Under the pieces are notes generated by a model that saw nothing but the letters and a program-made list of their open reading frames with translations, had not been told where the DNA came from and ran no database searches. A program made the position numbers and the translations under genes. A stretch of DNA of 36,722 nucleotides from Prevotella sp. (GTDB lineage: Bacteria; Bacteroidota; Bacteroidia; Bacteroidales; Bacteroidaceae), in NCBI GenBank assembly GCA_017508965.1, contig JAFWQT010000063.1, positions 1 through 36,722 on the forward strand, in the 5' to 3' direction. Positions 15,006 through 23,000 of this stretch are shown here, piece after piece. Numbering within the stretch: the first letter of the stretch is position 1; the number at the start of each line of letters is the position of its first letter.

Positions 15006-16511
15006 TTAAAAGCTCAGTTCAACCCCGAGGCCCAACACGCCATTGGTGCGGGTGAAGGAATCGCCTACGATGGTGGCACCTGTTGCGGGATCGGCAGTGG
15101 TGACTTTGTCGTAGTCCTCATAGTTGGTCTGGAAGTAGGCTGCCGTCACCTTGATTTTCTCGGTGGGCTTGTAACTTATACCAAAGCCGAAGCTGTAGCT
15201 GTTCACCACGAACGACATATCGTTCATGTATTCATCGGTAAGCTGATAGCGGGTGAGCTGTCCGCCGGCAGAGACGTTGAACTTCTCGTTAATGTCCCAT
15301 TCGGCACCTGCCAGGTATTCGTTGGTGTCGCCGCCGAGTTTTTTCTCGGAATGGTTATACCAGTGGGCCTTGGTGTCGAAATAGTGATGATAGCCGGCAT
15401 TGACGCGCACATTGGGAACGACGCTCCACTGAGCTCCAAGGGCGAGCAGGGCGGGAGCATCCTCGTCGACCTTCGTTCCATCCTGGAACTTGTTCACGGC
15501 TTCCACCTCCATGGCCTTCTCGAGCGTGGAATTGTTCTTCATCTTCATCTGCGTATTGAATTCGTATTTGGCAGCGAAGTTGAAGGCACCGGTTTTATAG
15601 TCGATACCGAGGATGGGAGCAACGCCGAAGCCTGTCTGGTTGCTCATCAGGTTTACGCCCAAGGAGTATTTCTCGAGCGGAGCCAGCTGGGCGAGTGCGC
15701 CGTCAGCCTGTGCCTTGGCAGCTGCATACTGTTCAGGAGGTAATTGGCCCATCTGTGCGGCGATTTCTGCCTGACCTAACTTTTTATTGATAGCGGCGGC
15801 AGCAGCATTCAAGTAAGCATCAAAGTTTACATAGCCGCCCTGGGTATTCACCTGGATATTGCTCAGACGTGCCTTGTAGGAAGCATTGCCATAGAGGGCA
15901 CGCAGACCACCATAGACCGACAGATGCTCATTAACTTTATAAGCGGCACCCAACTGGAAACCGAAATAATACTGACGGCCGCGCATATAGGCATCCACAT
16001 CATAGCCCTTAACTCCAAGTTGCGGATCCAACTGCTCCAGCTGATTCAGCTGCTTGGCAATCATACCCACGGCACTCTCGAAAGAGCCCAGACCGTTATC
16101 GAATTCGCAGACACCACCGCCGCCGGGGATGGAGAAGTTGAACTGTATGCTCCAGTCGCCCGTGTTATAGGCAGCCTGAATGGAGGGGATGAACGGTGCA
16201 TCGGCAATACCTTCGAAAACCTTGGTTGTCTTTCCATCGTTCTTCTTTCCCAATGCGAAAAGGGGATTCGTGGAAGTGATGGTACGCGTCTGATGGGCAT
16301 ACTGCCAGTTGATGGCCAGATGGAAACCCTCGGGCAGGAACACCACGCCGGCAGGATTGGAATAAACACCATCCAGACCGATGGCTGCATCGCGGGCCGG
16401 GTTTTTCAGAAATTCTACGCTTTGATTGGTGTTTGTAAGAATACCACCGGCCAGAGCGGTGGTAGCGGTAGCGAGCATCACTGCTACGCTGATAAATTTA
16501 ACCTTATACAT
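15006..16511 (-). CDS. OmpP1/FadL family outer-membrane transport protein (copy 2)
   Basis: This second FadL-type outer-membrane barrel has 501 residues from the ATG at 16511. A signal peptide (ISVAVMLATATTALA) is followed by GGILTNTNQSVEF and DGVYSNPAGVVFLPEGFHL, parallel to copy 1 (GGLMTNTN, YSNPAG). It ends in LGLGVELSF, a barrel-closing strand. A helical insertion near residues 240-310 is rich in Ala and Gln and is absent from copy 1. A longer frame starting upstream exists, but the upstream region contains the promoter, so MYKVKF is taken as the start. A TACCTTTG element lies 28 nt upstream. The transport substrate is unknown. Confidence 0.85.
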   Translation of the reverse strand: MYKVKFISVAVMLATATTALAGGILTNTNQSVEFLKNPARDAAIGLDGVYSNPAGVVFLPEGFHLAINWQYAHQTRTITSTNPLFALGKKNDGKTTKVFEGIADAPFIPSIQAAYNTGDWSIQFNFSIPGGGGVCEFDNGLGSFESAVGMIAKQLNQLEQLDPQLGVKGYDVDAYMRGRQYYFGFQLGAAYKVNEHLSVYGGLRALYGNASYKARLSNIQVNTQGGYVNFDAYLNAAAAAINKKLGQAEIAAQMGQLPPEQYAAAKAQADGALAQLAPLEKYSLGVNLMSNQTGFGVAPILGIDYKTGAFNFAAKYEFNTQMKMKNNSTLEKAMEVEAVNKFQDGTKVDEDAPALLALGAQWSVVPNVRVNAGYHHYFDTKAHWYNHSEKKLGGDTNEYLAGAEWDINEKFNVSAGGQLTRYQLTDEYMNDMSFVVNSYSFGFGISYKPTEKIKVTAAYFQTNYEDYDKVTTADPATGATIVGDSFTRTNGVLGLGVELSF

Positions 16512-16538
16512 CTTAATTACCTTTAAAAAAACTGGCTG

Positions 16539-16546
16539 CAAAGGTA
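16539..16546 (-). promoter_or_regulatory. -7 promoter element of FadL copy 2
   Basis: On the minus strand TACCTTTG matches TAnnTTTG exactly and lies 28 nt upstream of the ATG at 16511. No -33 TTTG was seen at the standard spacing. Confidence 0.55.
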
Positions 16547-16613
16547 AGTATATTGTTCCTAATCGCACTGTTATCGCACACAGAATTAACATTTTTTATG
16601 CACAATCAACCCC

Positions 16614-16649
16614 AAAATGTGCACAAATCGGCTAATTTGTGCACATTTT
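16614..16649. promoter_or_regulatory. 15-bp perfect inverted repeat, terminator or operator
   Basis: AAAATGTGCACAAAT (16614-16628) and ATTTGTGCACATTTT (16635-16649) flank a 6-nt spacer. On the minus strand it lies 21 nt after the stop of the HD-domain gene and about 70 nt upstream of the FadL copy 2 promoter element. It could end the former or act as an operator for the latter. A partial third copy (ATGCACAAT) follows at 16599-16607. Confidence 0.6.
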
Positions 16650-16669
16650 CTATGCTACGAAAGCGCTTT

Positions 16670-18727
16670 TCAGCTCTTCTTTTTCAGCTCGGGATACGAG
16701 ATACGGGTGTGGTAGATGCTCTTCAGACGCTCGATAAGCACCTGCTTGGCCACGTTGATATCGTGGAAGGTGATGGGACAGTCCTCGAAGAAGCCCTCTT
16801 CCACCCTTTCATCAATCAGGCGGTTCACCAGCATGGAAATGCTTTCCTCGGTGTATTCCGGCAGCGAGCGCGAGGCGGCCTCCACGGTGTCGGCCATCAT
16901 CAGTATGGCCTGCTCGCGGGTAAAGGGATTAGGTCCGGGATAGGTGAACAGGCTGTCGTCGATTTCTTCGTTGGGATGCTCGTTCTTGTACGATACATAG
17001 AAATACTTGGTCTTGCCCTGCCCGTGGTGGGTGGCGATAAAGTCCTTGATGACGGCGGGCAGGTTATACTTCTCGGCAATCTTCAGTCCCTCGGAGATAT
17101 GCGATATCACAATCTGTGCCGCATCGGGGCGCTTCATCTTGGCCAGAGGATTCACGCCGGCCTGGTTTTCGGTAAAGAAGGCGGGATTGAACATCTTGCC
17201 AATGTCGTGATAGAGTGCACCCGTACGCACCAGCTGGGCCTTGGCACCTATCTTGTTGGCTATCTCGGCAGCCAGGTTACCCACCATGATGGAGTGCTGG
17301 AACGTGCCGGGAGCCACTTCCGAGAGTTTGCGCAGCAGGTCTTTCGACGTGTTCGACAGTTCGATAAGCGTCACGTTGGAGATGAAGCCGAAGGTCTTCT
17401 CCACGATGAGCATCAGCGGATAGGCGAAGAGCAGCAGCACGCCGTTGACAATAAAATACTTGTACATGTCGTGGTCCATCTGCAGGATGCTGTTGTCTTG
17501 CATCAGTTGGAGGGCGAAATAGATGATGCAGCTGCTGAGCGTGACGAGGAAGGCCGTGCGGAAAAGCTGGGCGCGCAGCGACAGTTCGCGCAGCGAGTAG
17601 ATGGCCACCAGTCCGGCAACGAGCTGGATGATGATGAATTCGTACTGGTACTTCACGGCCGCCGCACAAATGAGCACCATGGTGACGTGCGAGATGAAGG
17701 CCGTGCGGGAGTCCATAAACACGCGCACGAAGATGGGCGTCATGGCAAACGGCAGGGCATAGACGCTGAAGATGCTGTGCTCCATCATTATCGACACCAC
17801 GATGGGGAAGGCCGTGATCATCACGTAGAGCATGGTGATGGAGCGGGGTTTCTCGAAATAGTCGTTGCGGAACAGCGCCAGATAGATGGTGAAAAGGGCC
17901 ATCATGATGGCGACGAAGATGACCTGACCGGCAATGGTGCTGCTGATGGTGCTCGACGATGCCGAGCGCCGCTTCATCTCGCGCTCAAAACTGGACAGCA
18001 CGCGATAGGTGTGCTCGTCGACAATCTCGCCTCGGTCGATGATTTTCTGTCCGGCCAGCACCATGCCGCTGGCGATAGGCACCGAGCTCAGCATGTCGTT
18101 ACGCTCGGTCTCCGAGCGTTCCTGGTCGTAAATCAGGTTCGGCTGGATGTAGTCCACCAGGTTACTCCGCTGCAGAGCTTGCCGGTAAGGAGCCAGCTTC
18201 ACATCGGAAAGCAGCTGTTCGTAGGCGGCAATGACCGAGTAGATGCAGCTGATTTGTGTGGTCTGTGCCGTCTTTCCGCTCACCACGCGCACCATGTTCA
18301 TCGTGTCTTTGGCTATCTTCGAGTATTCAGGCGTACGGATGATGCCAGCCTGATACAGGCGGTGCAGGCGGTCGGCAATGACGCTCATATAGTCGGCCGG
18401 CACTCCCGGAATTCCTGTCTTGAAATCGTTACTTAGCCGGGCAATCTGCTCGGTCTCGACATCTTCCTTATAATTATAATAAGGTTCGAAGTGGTTCGTC
18501 AGACTGTCCTTCTCGGCCTGGATGGCCTCGTCAGTCTTATAGATGGGGAAGTCGAAGTTGGCAATCAGCGACGAATACATCCACGGCTTCTTCACGTCGT
18601 AGCGGAACTGGGGACCGCTGTTGCGCGGCAAGAACCACACAATGATAACAACACTGGCCAGAATCAGGGTGAGCCTGGTAATCACGTTACGCCAGTAGGG
18701 AGAAAGCATATTCTTGTTGCGTGCCAT
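16670..18727 (-). CDS. pgpH: 7TM-HD phosphodiesterase, PgpH/YqfF family
   Basis: This family has an N-terminal transmembrane helix (residues about 17-34, LTLILASVVIIVWFLP). An extracytoplasmic 7TMR-HDED-type domain follows to about residue 270, then a seven-helix membrane region, and a cytoplasmic HD hydrolase. The HD domain shows GTFQHSIMVGNLAAEIA, the core YHDIGKM (near residues 505-510), ISHISEG and TTHHG-like ATHHGQGK, the metal-binding histidines of the HDIG group. Characterised PgpH homologues degrade cyclic di-AMP, which is the most likely activity here. Length (685 residues) and domain order fit. It diverges from gltX across 99 bp, and a weak -7 (TAATTTCG) lies at 18759-18766 on this strand. 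Confidence 0.88.
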   Translation of the reverse strand: MARNKNMLSPYWRNVITRLTLILASVVIIVWFLPRNSGPQFRYDVKKPWMYSSLIANFDFPIYKTDEAIQAEKDSLTNHFEPYYNYKEDVETEQIARLSNDFKTGIPGVPADYMSVIADRLHRLYQAGIIRTPEYSKIAKDTMNMVRVVSGKTAQTTQISCIYSVIAAYEQLLSDVKLAPYRQALQRSNLVDYIQPNLIYDQERSETERNDMLSSVPIASGMVLAGQKIIDRGEIVDEHTYRVLSSFEREMKRRSASSSTISSTIAGQVIFVAIMMALFTIYLALFRNDYFEKPRSITMLYVMITAFPIVVSIMMEHSIFSVYALPFAMTPIFVRVFMDSRTAFISHVTMVLICAAAVKYQYEFIIIQLVAGLVAIYSLRELSLRAQLFRTAFLVTLSSCIIYFALQLMQDNSILQMDHDMYKYFIVNGVLLLFAYPLMLIVEKTFGFISNVTLIELSNTSKDLLRKLSEVAPGTFQHSIMVGNLAAEIANKIGAKAQLVRTGALYHDIGKMFNPAFFTENQAGVNPLAKMKRPDAAQIVISHISEGLKIAEKYNLPAVIKDFIATHHGQGKTKYFYVSYKNEHPNEEIDDSLFTYPGPNPFTREQAILMMADTVEAASRSLPEYTEESISMLVNRLIDERVEEGFFEDCPITFHDINVAKQVLIERLKSIYHTRISYPELKKKS

Positions 18728-18799
18728 CGATTTTTAAGCATATTTGGGTTTTACTCTGCGAAATTACGAAAAAATCTCGCATAATTGGCAAAAAGTTCG

Positions 18800-18807
18800 T
18801 ACTTTTG
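18800..18807 (+). promoter_or_regulatory. -7 promoter element of gltX
   Basis: TACTTTTG fits TAnnTTTG and ends 19 nt before the gltX ATG at 18827, implying a short leader. The same 99-bp region serves the divergent HD-domain gene. Confidence 0.55.
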
Positions 18808-18826
18808 CAAAAAATTTTGTAAATTT

Positions 18827-20344
18827 ATGTCAGAAAGAAGAGTTAGAGTGCGTTTTGCACCCAGTCCGACGGGTGCTTTGCACATAGGAGGCGTGCGTAC
18901 GGCTTTGTATAATTACCTGTTCGCCCGCCAGCACAACGGCGACCTGGTGTTCCGCATCGAGGACACCGACAGCAATCGTTTTGTTCCCGGAGCCGAGGAT
19001 TATATCATCGAATCGTTCCGCTGGCTTGGCATCAAGTTCGACGAGGGTGTGTCGTTCGGCGGCAAGCACGGACCATACCGGCAGAGCGAGCGCCGCTACA
19101 TCTATAAGAAATATGTTGACCAGCTGCTCGAGGCCGGCAAGGCTTACATTGCCTTCGACACCCCCGAGGAACTGGAGGCCAAGCGCAACGAGATAAAGAA
19201 TTTCCAGTACGACGCCTCTACCCGCGGCATGATGCGCAACTCGCTCACCATGCCGAAGGAGGAGGTCGACGAGCTTATACAGGACGGCCAGCAGTATGTG
19301 GTGCGCTTCCTGGTGGAGCCCGGACAGGAAGTCCATGTGCACGACCTTATCCGCGGCGAGGTGGTCGTCAAGAGCGAGATACTCGACGACAAGGTACTCT
19401 TCAAGAGTGCCGACGAGCTGCCCACCTACCATCTGGCCAACATCGTGGACGACCATCTCATGGAAATCACCCACGTCATCCGCGGCGAGGAATGGCTTCC
19501 CTCTGCCCCACTCCACGTGCTGCTCTACCAGGCCTTCGGATGGGAGGACACCATGCCTCAGTTTGCCCACCTGCCGCTGTTGCTGAAACCCGACGGCAAG
19601 GGCAAGCTCTCGAAGCGCGACGGCGACCGGCTTGGTTTCCCCGTGTTCCCGCTGGAATGGCACGACCCCAAGACGGGCGAGGTGAGCAACGGATTCCGCG
19701 AGCAGGGCTACTTCCCCGAAGCAGTCATCAACTTCCTGGCGCTGCTGGGATGGAACCCCGGCACCGAGCAGGAACTGTTCACGCTGGAGGAGTTGGTACA
19801 GGCTTTCGACATCTCGAAATGCTCAAAGGCCGGCGCCAAGTTCGACTATCAGAAAGGTATCTGGTTCAATCACGAGTATATACTGCACAAGAGCGACCAG
19901 GAGATTGCCCGAATGTTTGCCCCCATCGTGGCCAACAACGGCGTCGACGAGCCCATGGAGCGCATCGAACAGGTGGTTCACATGATGAAAGACCGCGTGA
20001 ACTTCGTCAAGGAACTGTGGCCGCTCTGCTCGTTCTTCTTCATCCCGCCACTCGAATACGACGAGAAGACGGTGAAGAAACGCTGGAAGGAAGATTCACC
20101 CAAGGTGCTCGGCGAGCTCTGCGAGGTGCTGGAAGGCATCAGCGACTTCAGCGTAGAGGGCCAGGAAGTGGTGGTGAAGGAATGGATTGAACAGCAGGGC
20201 TACAAGCTGGGCGACATTATGAATGCCTGGCGACTGGCGCTGGTGGGCATCGGCAAGGGCCCCGGCATGTTCGACATCTCTGCCTTCCTGGGCAAGGAAG
20301 AAACCATCCGCCGCACCCGCCGTGCGATTGAAATGATTTCTTAA
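18827..20344 (+). CDS. gltX: Glutamate-tRNA ligase
   Basis: Glutamyl-tRNA synthetase is a class I enzyme that charges tRNA-Glu in the cytosol. The N-terminus [20 protein letters not shown] leads directly into the HIGG signature (residues 19-22). The second ATP-binding motif KLSKR is near residue 260 ([13 protein letters not shown]). The C-terminal anticodon-binding helical region completes 505 residues, the usual length. A frame opening at 18785 would add 14 residues that overlap the promoter, so ATG 18827 is preferred. It is followed by an octamer array and waaA in the same direction. Confidence 0.96.
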   Translation: MSERRVRVRFAPSPTGALHIGGVRTALYNYLFARQHNGDLVFRIEDTDSNRFVPGAEDYIIESFRWLGIKFDEGVSFGGKHGPYRQSERRYIYKKYVDQLLEAGKAYIAFDTPEELEAKRNEIKNFQYDASTRGMMRNSLTMPKEEVDELIQDGQQYVVRFLVEPGQEVHVHDLIRGEVVVKSEILDDKVLFKSADELPTYHLANIVDDHLMEITHVIRGEEWLPSAPLHVLLYQAFGWEDTMPQFAHLPLLLKPDGKGKLSKRDGDRLGFPVFPLEWHDPKTGEVSNGFREQGYFPEAVINFLALLGWNPGTEQELFTLEELVQAFDISKCSKAGAKFDYQKGIWFNHEYILHKSDQEIARMFAPIVANNGVDEPMERIEQVVHMMKDRVNFVKELWPLCSFFFIPPLEYDEKTVKKRWKEDSPKVLGELCEVLEGISDFSVEGQEVVVKEWIEQQGYKLGDIMNAWRLALVGIGKGPGMFDISAFLGKEETIRRTRRAIEMIS

Positions 20345-20353
20345 TGTCGTCTC

Positions 20354-20409
20354 ATGCCGTCATGCAGTCATGCCGTTATGCCGTTATGCCGTTATAACGT
20401 TATAACGAA
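20354..20409 (+). repeat. 8-bp tandem array at the gltX-waaA junction
   Basis: Seven consecutive 8-bp units occur: ATGCCGTC, ATGCAGTC, ATGCCGTT three times, ATAACGTT and ATAACGAA. An AT-rich run leads to waaA. The last units and the following ATAACGAAATAA match the array at 6440-6471. Confidence 0.85.
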
Positions 20410-20443
20410 ATAATTAAAAAAACAGAAAAAATCCGAATTCGAA

Positions 20444-21733
20444 ATGTACAACATCGCGATGTATTTCGTACAGCTGGGCATCGCCATTGCAGCCATCTTC
20501 GACCATAAGGTCCGTCTGCTGTGGCGCGGCCAGCGTGCTGCCTTCAAGACGCTGAAAAAGAAAGTCGACCCCAACGCCAAGTATGTGTGGGTGCATGCCG
20601 CCTCGCTTGGCGAGTTCGAGCAGGGACGTCCTATCATCGAGCGCATCCGCCTGCAGCATCCCGAATACAAGATTCTGCTCACCTTCTTCTCGCCCTCGGG
20701 CTATCAGGTGAGAAAGAACTACGAGGGTGCCGACATCATCACCTACCTGCCCATCGACACCGTGACCAATGCCCGCCGTTTCCTGCGCACCATTCGTCCG
20801 GTCATGGCTTTCTTCATCAAGTACGAATTCTGGTACAACTATCTGCATATCCTGAAGCATCGCGGCGTTCCCACCTATAGCGTGAGCAGCATTTTCCGTC
20901 CCGACCAGATTTTCTTCCGCTGGTACGGACGTGCCTATTCGCGCGTGCTGAAGTGTTTCACCAAGTTCTTTGTGCAGAACGAGGAGAGCCGCCAGCTGCT
21001 TGCCAAAATCGGCATCACCGAAACCGAAATCGTTGGCGACACCCGCTTCGACCGCGTCATGACCATCAAGTCGCTGGCCAAGCAACTGCCGATAGTGGAG
21101 GCGTTTACAACCCCCCACCAACTCCCCCGAGGGGGAGAGCCGGCCTCCCCTCGGGGAGGTTTGGAGGGGGTGTTCGTTGCCGGCTCTTCATGGCCCCCCG
21201 ACGAGGAAATCTTCATCCGCTACTTCAACGAGCACCGCGAATGGAAGCTCATCATTGCCCCGCACGTCATCGGCGAAGACCATCTGCAGCAGATTATCTC
21301 CAGACTCTCTCCCTCGGGAGCGACGGAGGGGGGTCGCCGAATCGTACGCTTCACCCAGACCACCCGCGAGGAGGCTGCACAGGCCGACACGCTCATCATC
21401 GACTGTTTCGGACTGCTGAGCAGCATCTATAATTATGGCGACGTGGCCTATATAGGCGGCGGTTTCGGCGTTGGCATCCACAACACGCTGGAGGCAGCCG
21501 TGTGGGACATGCCCGTCATCTTCGGCCCGAACAACAAGAAATTCCAGGAGGCACAGGGACTGAAGGCCTGCGGCGGCGGCTTCGAAATCAAAGACTACGA
21601 TGAGTTTGCCGCCCTGATGCAGCGTTTCGCCTCCGACGAATCATTCCTGAAACAGAGCGGCAGTCAGGCCGGACACTTCGTGAAAGACCAGGCCGGTGCC
21701 ACCGACAAAGTGCTGGCTTCCGTCAAGCTGTAA
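20444..21733 (+). CDS. waaA: 3-deoxy-D-manno-octulosonic acid (Kdo) transferase
   Basis: WaaA (KdtA) transfers Kdo from CMP-Kdo to the lipid A precursor at the cytoplasmic face of the inner membrane. A single N-terminal hydrophobic helix precedes VWVHAASLGEFEQGRPIIE, the family signature including the catalytic glutamate. Then come TFFSPSGYQV, FFIKYEFWYN and SSIFRPDQ, and C-terminally VAYIGGGFGVGIHNTLEAAV and PVIFGPNN, the nucleotide-sugar region. All are standard for WaaA. Two GC-rich palindromic repeats are translated in frame (residues about 222-244 and 287-297). Both lie in loops of the C-terminal Rossmann domain, making it slightly longer (429 residues) than usual. The next gene starts 21 bp downstream. 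Confidence 0.94.
   Translation: MYNIAMYFVQLGIAIAAIFDHKVRLLWRGQRAAFKTLKKKVDPNAKYVWVHAASLGEFEQGRPIIERIRLQHPEYKILLTFFSPSGYQVRKNYEGADIITYLPIDTVTNARRFLRTIRPVMAFFIKYEFWYNYLHILKHRGVPTYSVSSIFRPDQIFFRWYGRAYSRVLKCFTKFFVQNEESRQLLAKIGITETEIVGDTRFDRVMTIKSLAKQLPIVEAFTTPHQLPRGGEPASPRGGLEGVFVAGSSWPPDEEIFIRYFNEHREWKLIIAPHVIGEDHLQQIISRLSPSGATEGGRRIVRFTQTTREEAAQADTLIIDCFGLLSSIYNYGDVAYIGGGFGVGIHNTLEAAVWDMPVIFGPNNKKFQEAQGLKACGGGFEIKDYDEFAALMQRFASDESFLKQSGSQAGHFVKDQAGATDKVLASVKL
21107..21174. repeat. GC-rich palindromic repeat inside waaA (first)
   Basis: The outer ends ACAACCCCC and GGGGGTGTT are imperfect inverted copies. Inside are two nested palindromes, CTCCCCCGAGGGGGAG and CCTCCCCTCGGGGAGG. The 68 bp are read in frame as a Pro/Gly/Arg-rich loop (TPHQLPRGGEPASPRGG). 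Confidence 0.75.
21304..21334. repeat. GC-rich palindromic repeat inside waaA (second)
   Basis: A shorter related sequence containing CTCCCTCGGGAG and GGAGGGGGGT is translated in frame as SLSPSGATEGG. It sits between IISR and RRIVRF in a region where WaaA homologues have a short loop. Confidence 0.6.
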
Positions 21734-21754
21734 TCACTTCTTTCAGAAGAAATC

Positions 21755-22564
21755 ATGAAGAAGCAATTTTGGATAACTGTTAAACAGTTTCTGCTCTTTC
21801 TGCTCCTGAGTCAGGGGATTTGGGCCCTTGGCATCATTGTTGTCTTTATTCAAGCCTTTGCGGCGGGTGTCGAAAGGAACGAGGAAGCATTATTAAAGTT
21901 TGCTGTCGAATCAGACATTGTCGGTTGGTCGCAAGTACTGGGATACGTGCTCACCATTGCGGTATTTCTGGGCAAGCGCTATGTCAGGATTTCAATGGGA
22001 CGCATTGAGCGCAGCACCTTTGGGATGATGGCATGCATGGCGGTATTTATCAGCCTGGGGTGGATGTTCACCGAGGTGTCCATCCTGCAACTTGCTGAAG
22101 CAGATAAACTCTTTGCCGATGACTGGGAGGAATTAGAAGAGTTTGAGAAAATGATGGGGGGCACACTGGGAGCCATCTCGGTAGGCATACTGGCACCGAT
22201 AGCCGAGGAAATAGGATTCAGGGGAGTGTTGATGGGCGGACTGCTCAGGATGCGCTGCAAGCCTTGGGTGGCTATCATATTGTCGGCCACCGTATTCTCA
22301 TTCTTCCACGGCACCTACCTGCAACTCTTGGGCACCATGGTGTTCGGCATCATCACTGGCTGGCTCTTCTGGCGCACACGAAGTCTCCTGCCGGGCATGA
22401 TTATCCACATCGTGAACAACTCCACGGCCGTAATTTTGGAGAAGTTTATCCCCGACTGGGAACCCGACAAGACGGCATGCGTGATGTTCATTGCGGTTTG
22501 CCTGCCGATACTGCTGATTGGATTAAGGTGGTTCAAGCAGTCACGCTATCGCTCCCCCCAATAG
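21755..22564 (+). CDS. CPBP family intramembrane glutamic endopeptidase
   Basis: This multi-pass membrane protein of 269 residues belongs to the CPBP (CAAX protease/bacteriocin-processing, Abi) family. The three family motifs are visible. EEIGFRG (near residue 151) carries the paired glutamates and arginine, FSFFHGTYLQ (near 181) carries the first histidine, and HIVNNST (near 214) carries the second conserved polar site. About seven hydrophobic helices surround them. Bacterial members process small peptides or membrane substrates, and some confer bacteriocin self-immunity, but the substrate here is unknown. It is the last gene of the gltX-waaA run. A 436-bp intergenic region follows. Confidence 0.88.
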   Translation: MKKQFWITVKQFLLFLLLSQGIWALGIIVVFIQAFAAGVERNEEALLKFAVESDIVGWSQVLGYVLTIAVFLGKRYVRISMGRIERSTFGMMACMAVFISLGWMFTEVSILQLAEADKLFADDWEELEEFEKMMGGTLGAISVGILAPIAEEIGFRGVLMGGLLRMRCKPWVAIILSATVFSFFHGTYLQLLGTMVFGIITGWLFWRTRSLLPGMIIHIVNNSTAVILEKFIPDWEPDKTACVMFIAVCLPILLIGLRWFKQSRYRSPQ

Positions 22565-23000
22565 CCGCATCCCCTCCCGCCGCCCAAATGCCGTCAGGTG
22601 TTATGCGGTAGCACCTCGGAAAAAATCCGACAACGCCTTTTCCCCATCTAGGATTCCCCACCCGCCGAAAAGCCCGGGATAATCATTTCAAGACCGTAAA
22701 ATCTGCATTTTTTCGTCGTTTAAAGTCCATTTGCTGATGAAATAGAGTCTTTTTCATCAGCAAATAAAGTTCATTTGCCGGTCAAATAATAATCGTTTGC
22801 CGCAAAAAATCTAGAGAATTTCGTCCAATTAATAGGCTTTTCAACCGTCCGCCGCCTTCAAAACCTCCTGAAATTCCCATAACTCATTCTTTACCAAAGC
22901 ATTAGCGAAACCTGCTCAAAACTCGCGAATTTGCGTCCCTCCCTATGTTTCCTGCCGAAAACGCAAGTTTTACCCCCGAAATTCAGAATAAATTTTACAA
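22565..23000. other. 436-bp intergenic region with repeats but no gene
   Basis: This lies between two convergent genes. It holds a 14-bp perfect inverted repeat (22729-22742 with 22752-22765, arm ATTTGCTGATGAAA). Related short direct repeats containing CATTTGC and GTTTGCCG occur nearby. A copy of TCTAGAGAATTT (22810-22821) matches the palindrome cores of the 304-bp element near 3330. No credible reading frame or RNA gene was found. Confidence 0.6.

Noticed and set aside
16553..18436. 627-codon plus-strand frame opposite the HD-domain gene
   Set aside because: It is exactly antisense to a clear PgpH-type protein and is rich in His, Gly and Val as expected for a shadow of a GC-rich coding strand. 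It has no recognisable domains.
22565..23000. Possible small gene or tRNA in the 436-bp gap
   Set aside because: No open frame with protein-like composition and no cloverleaf or 3' CCA-type arrangement was found.
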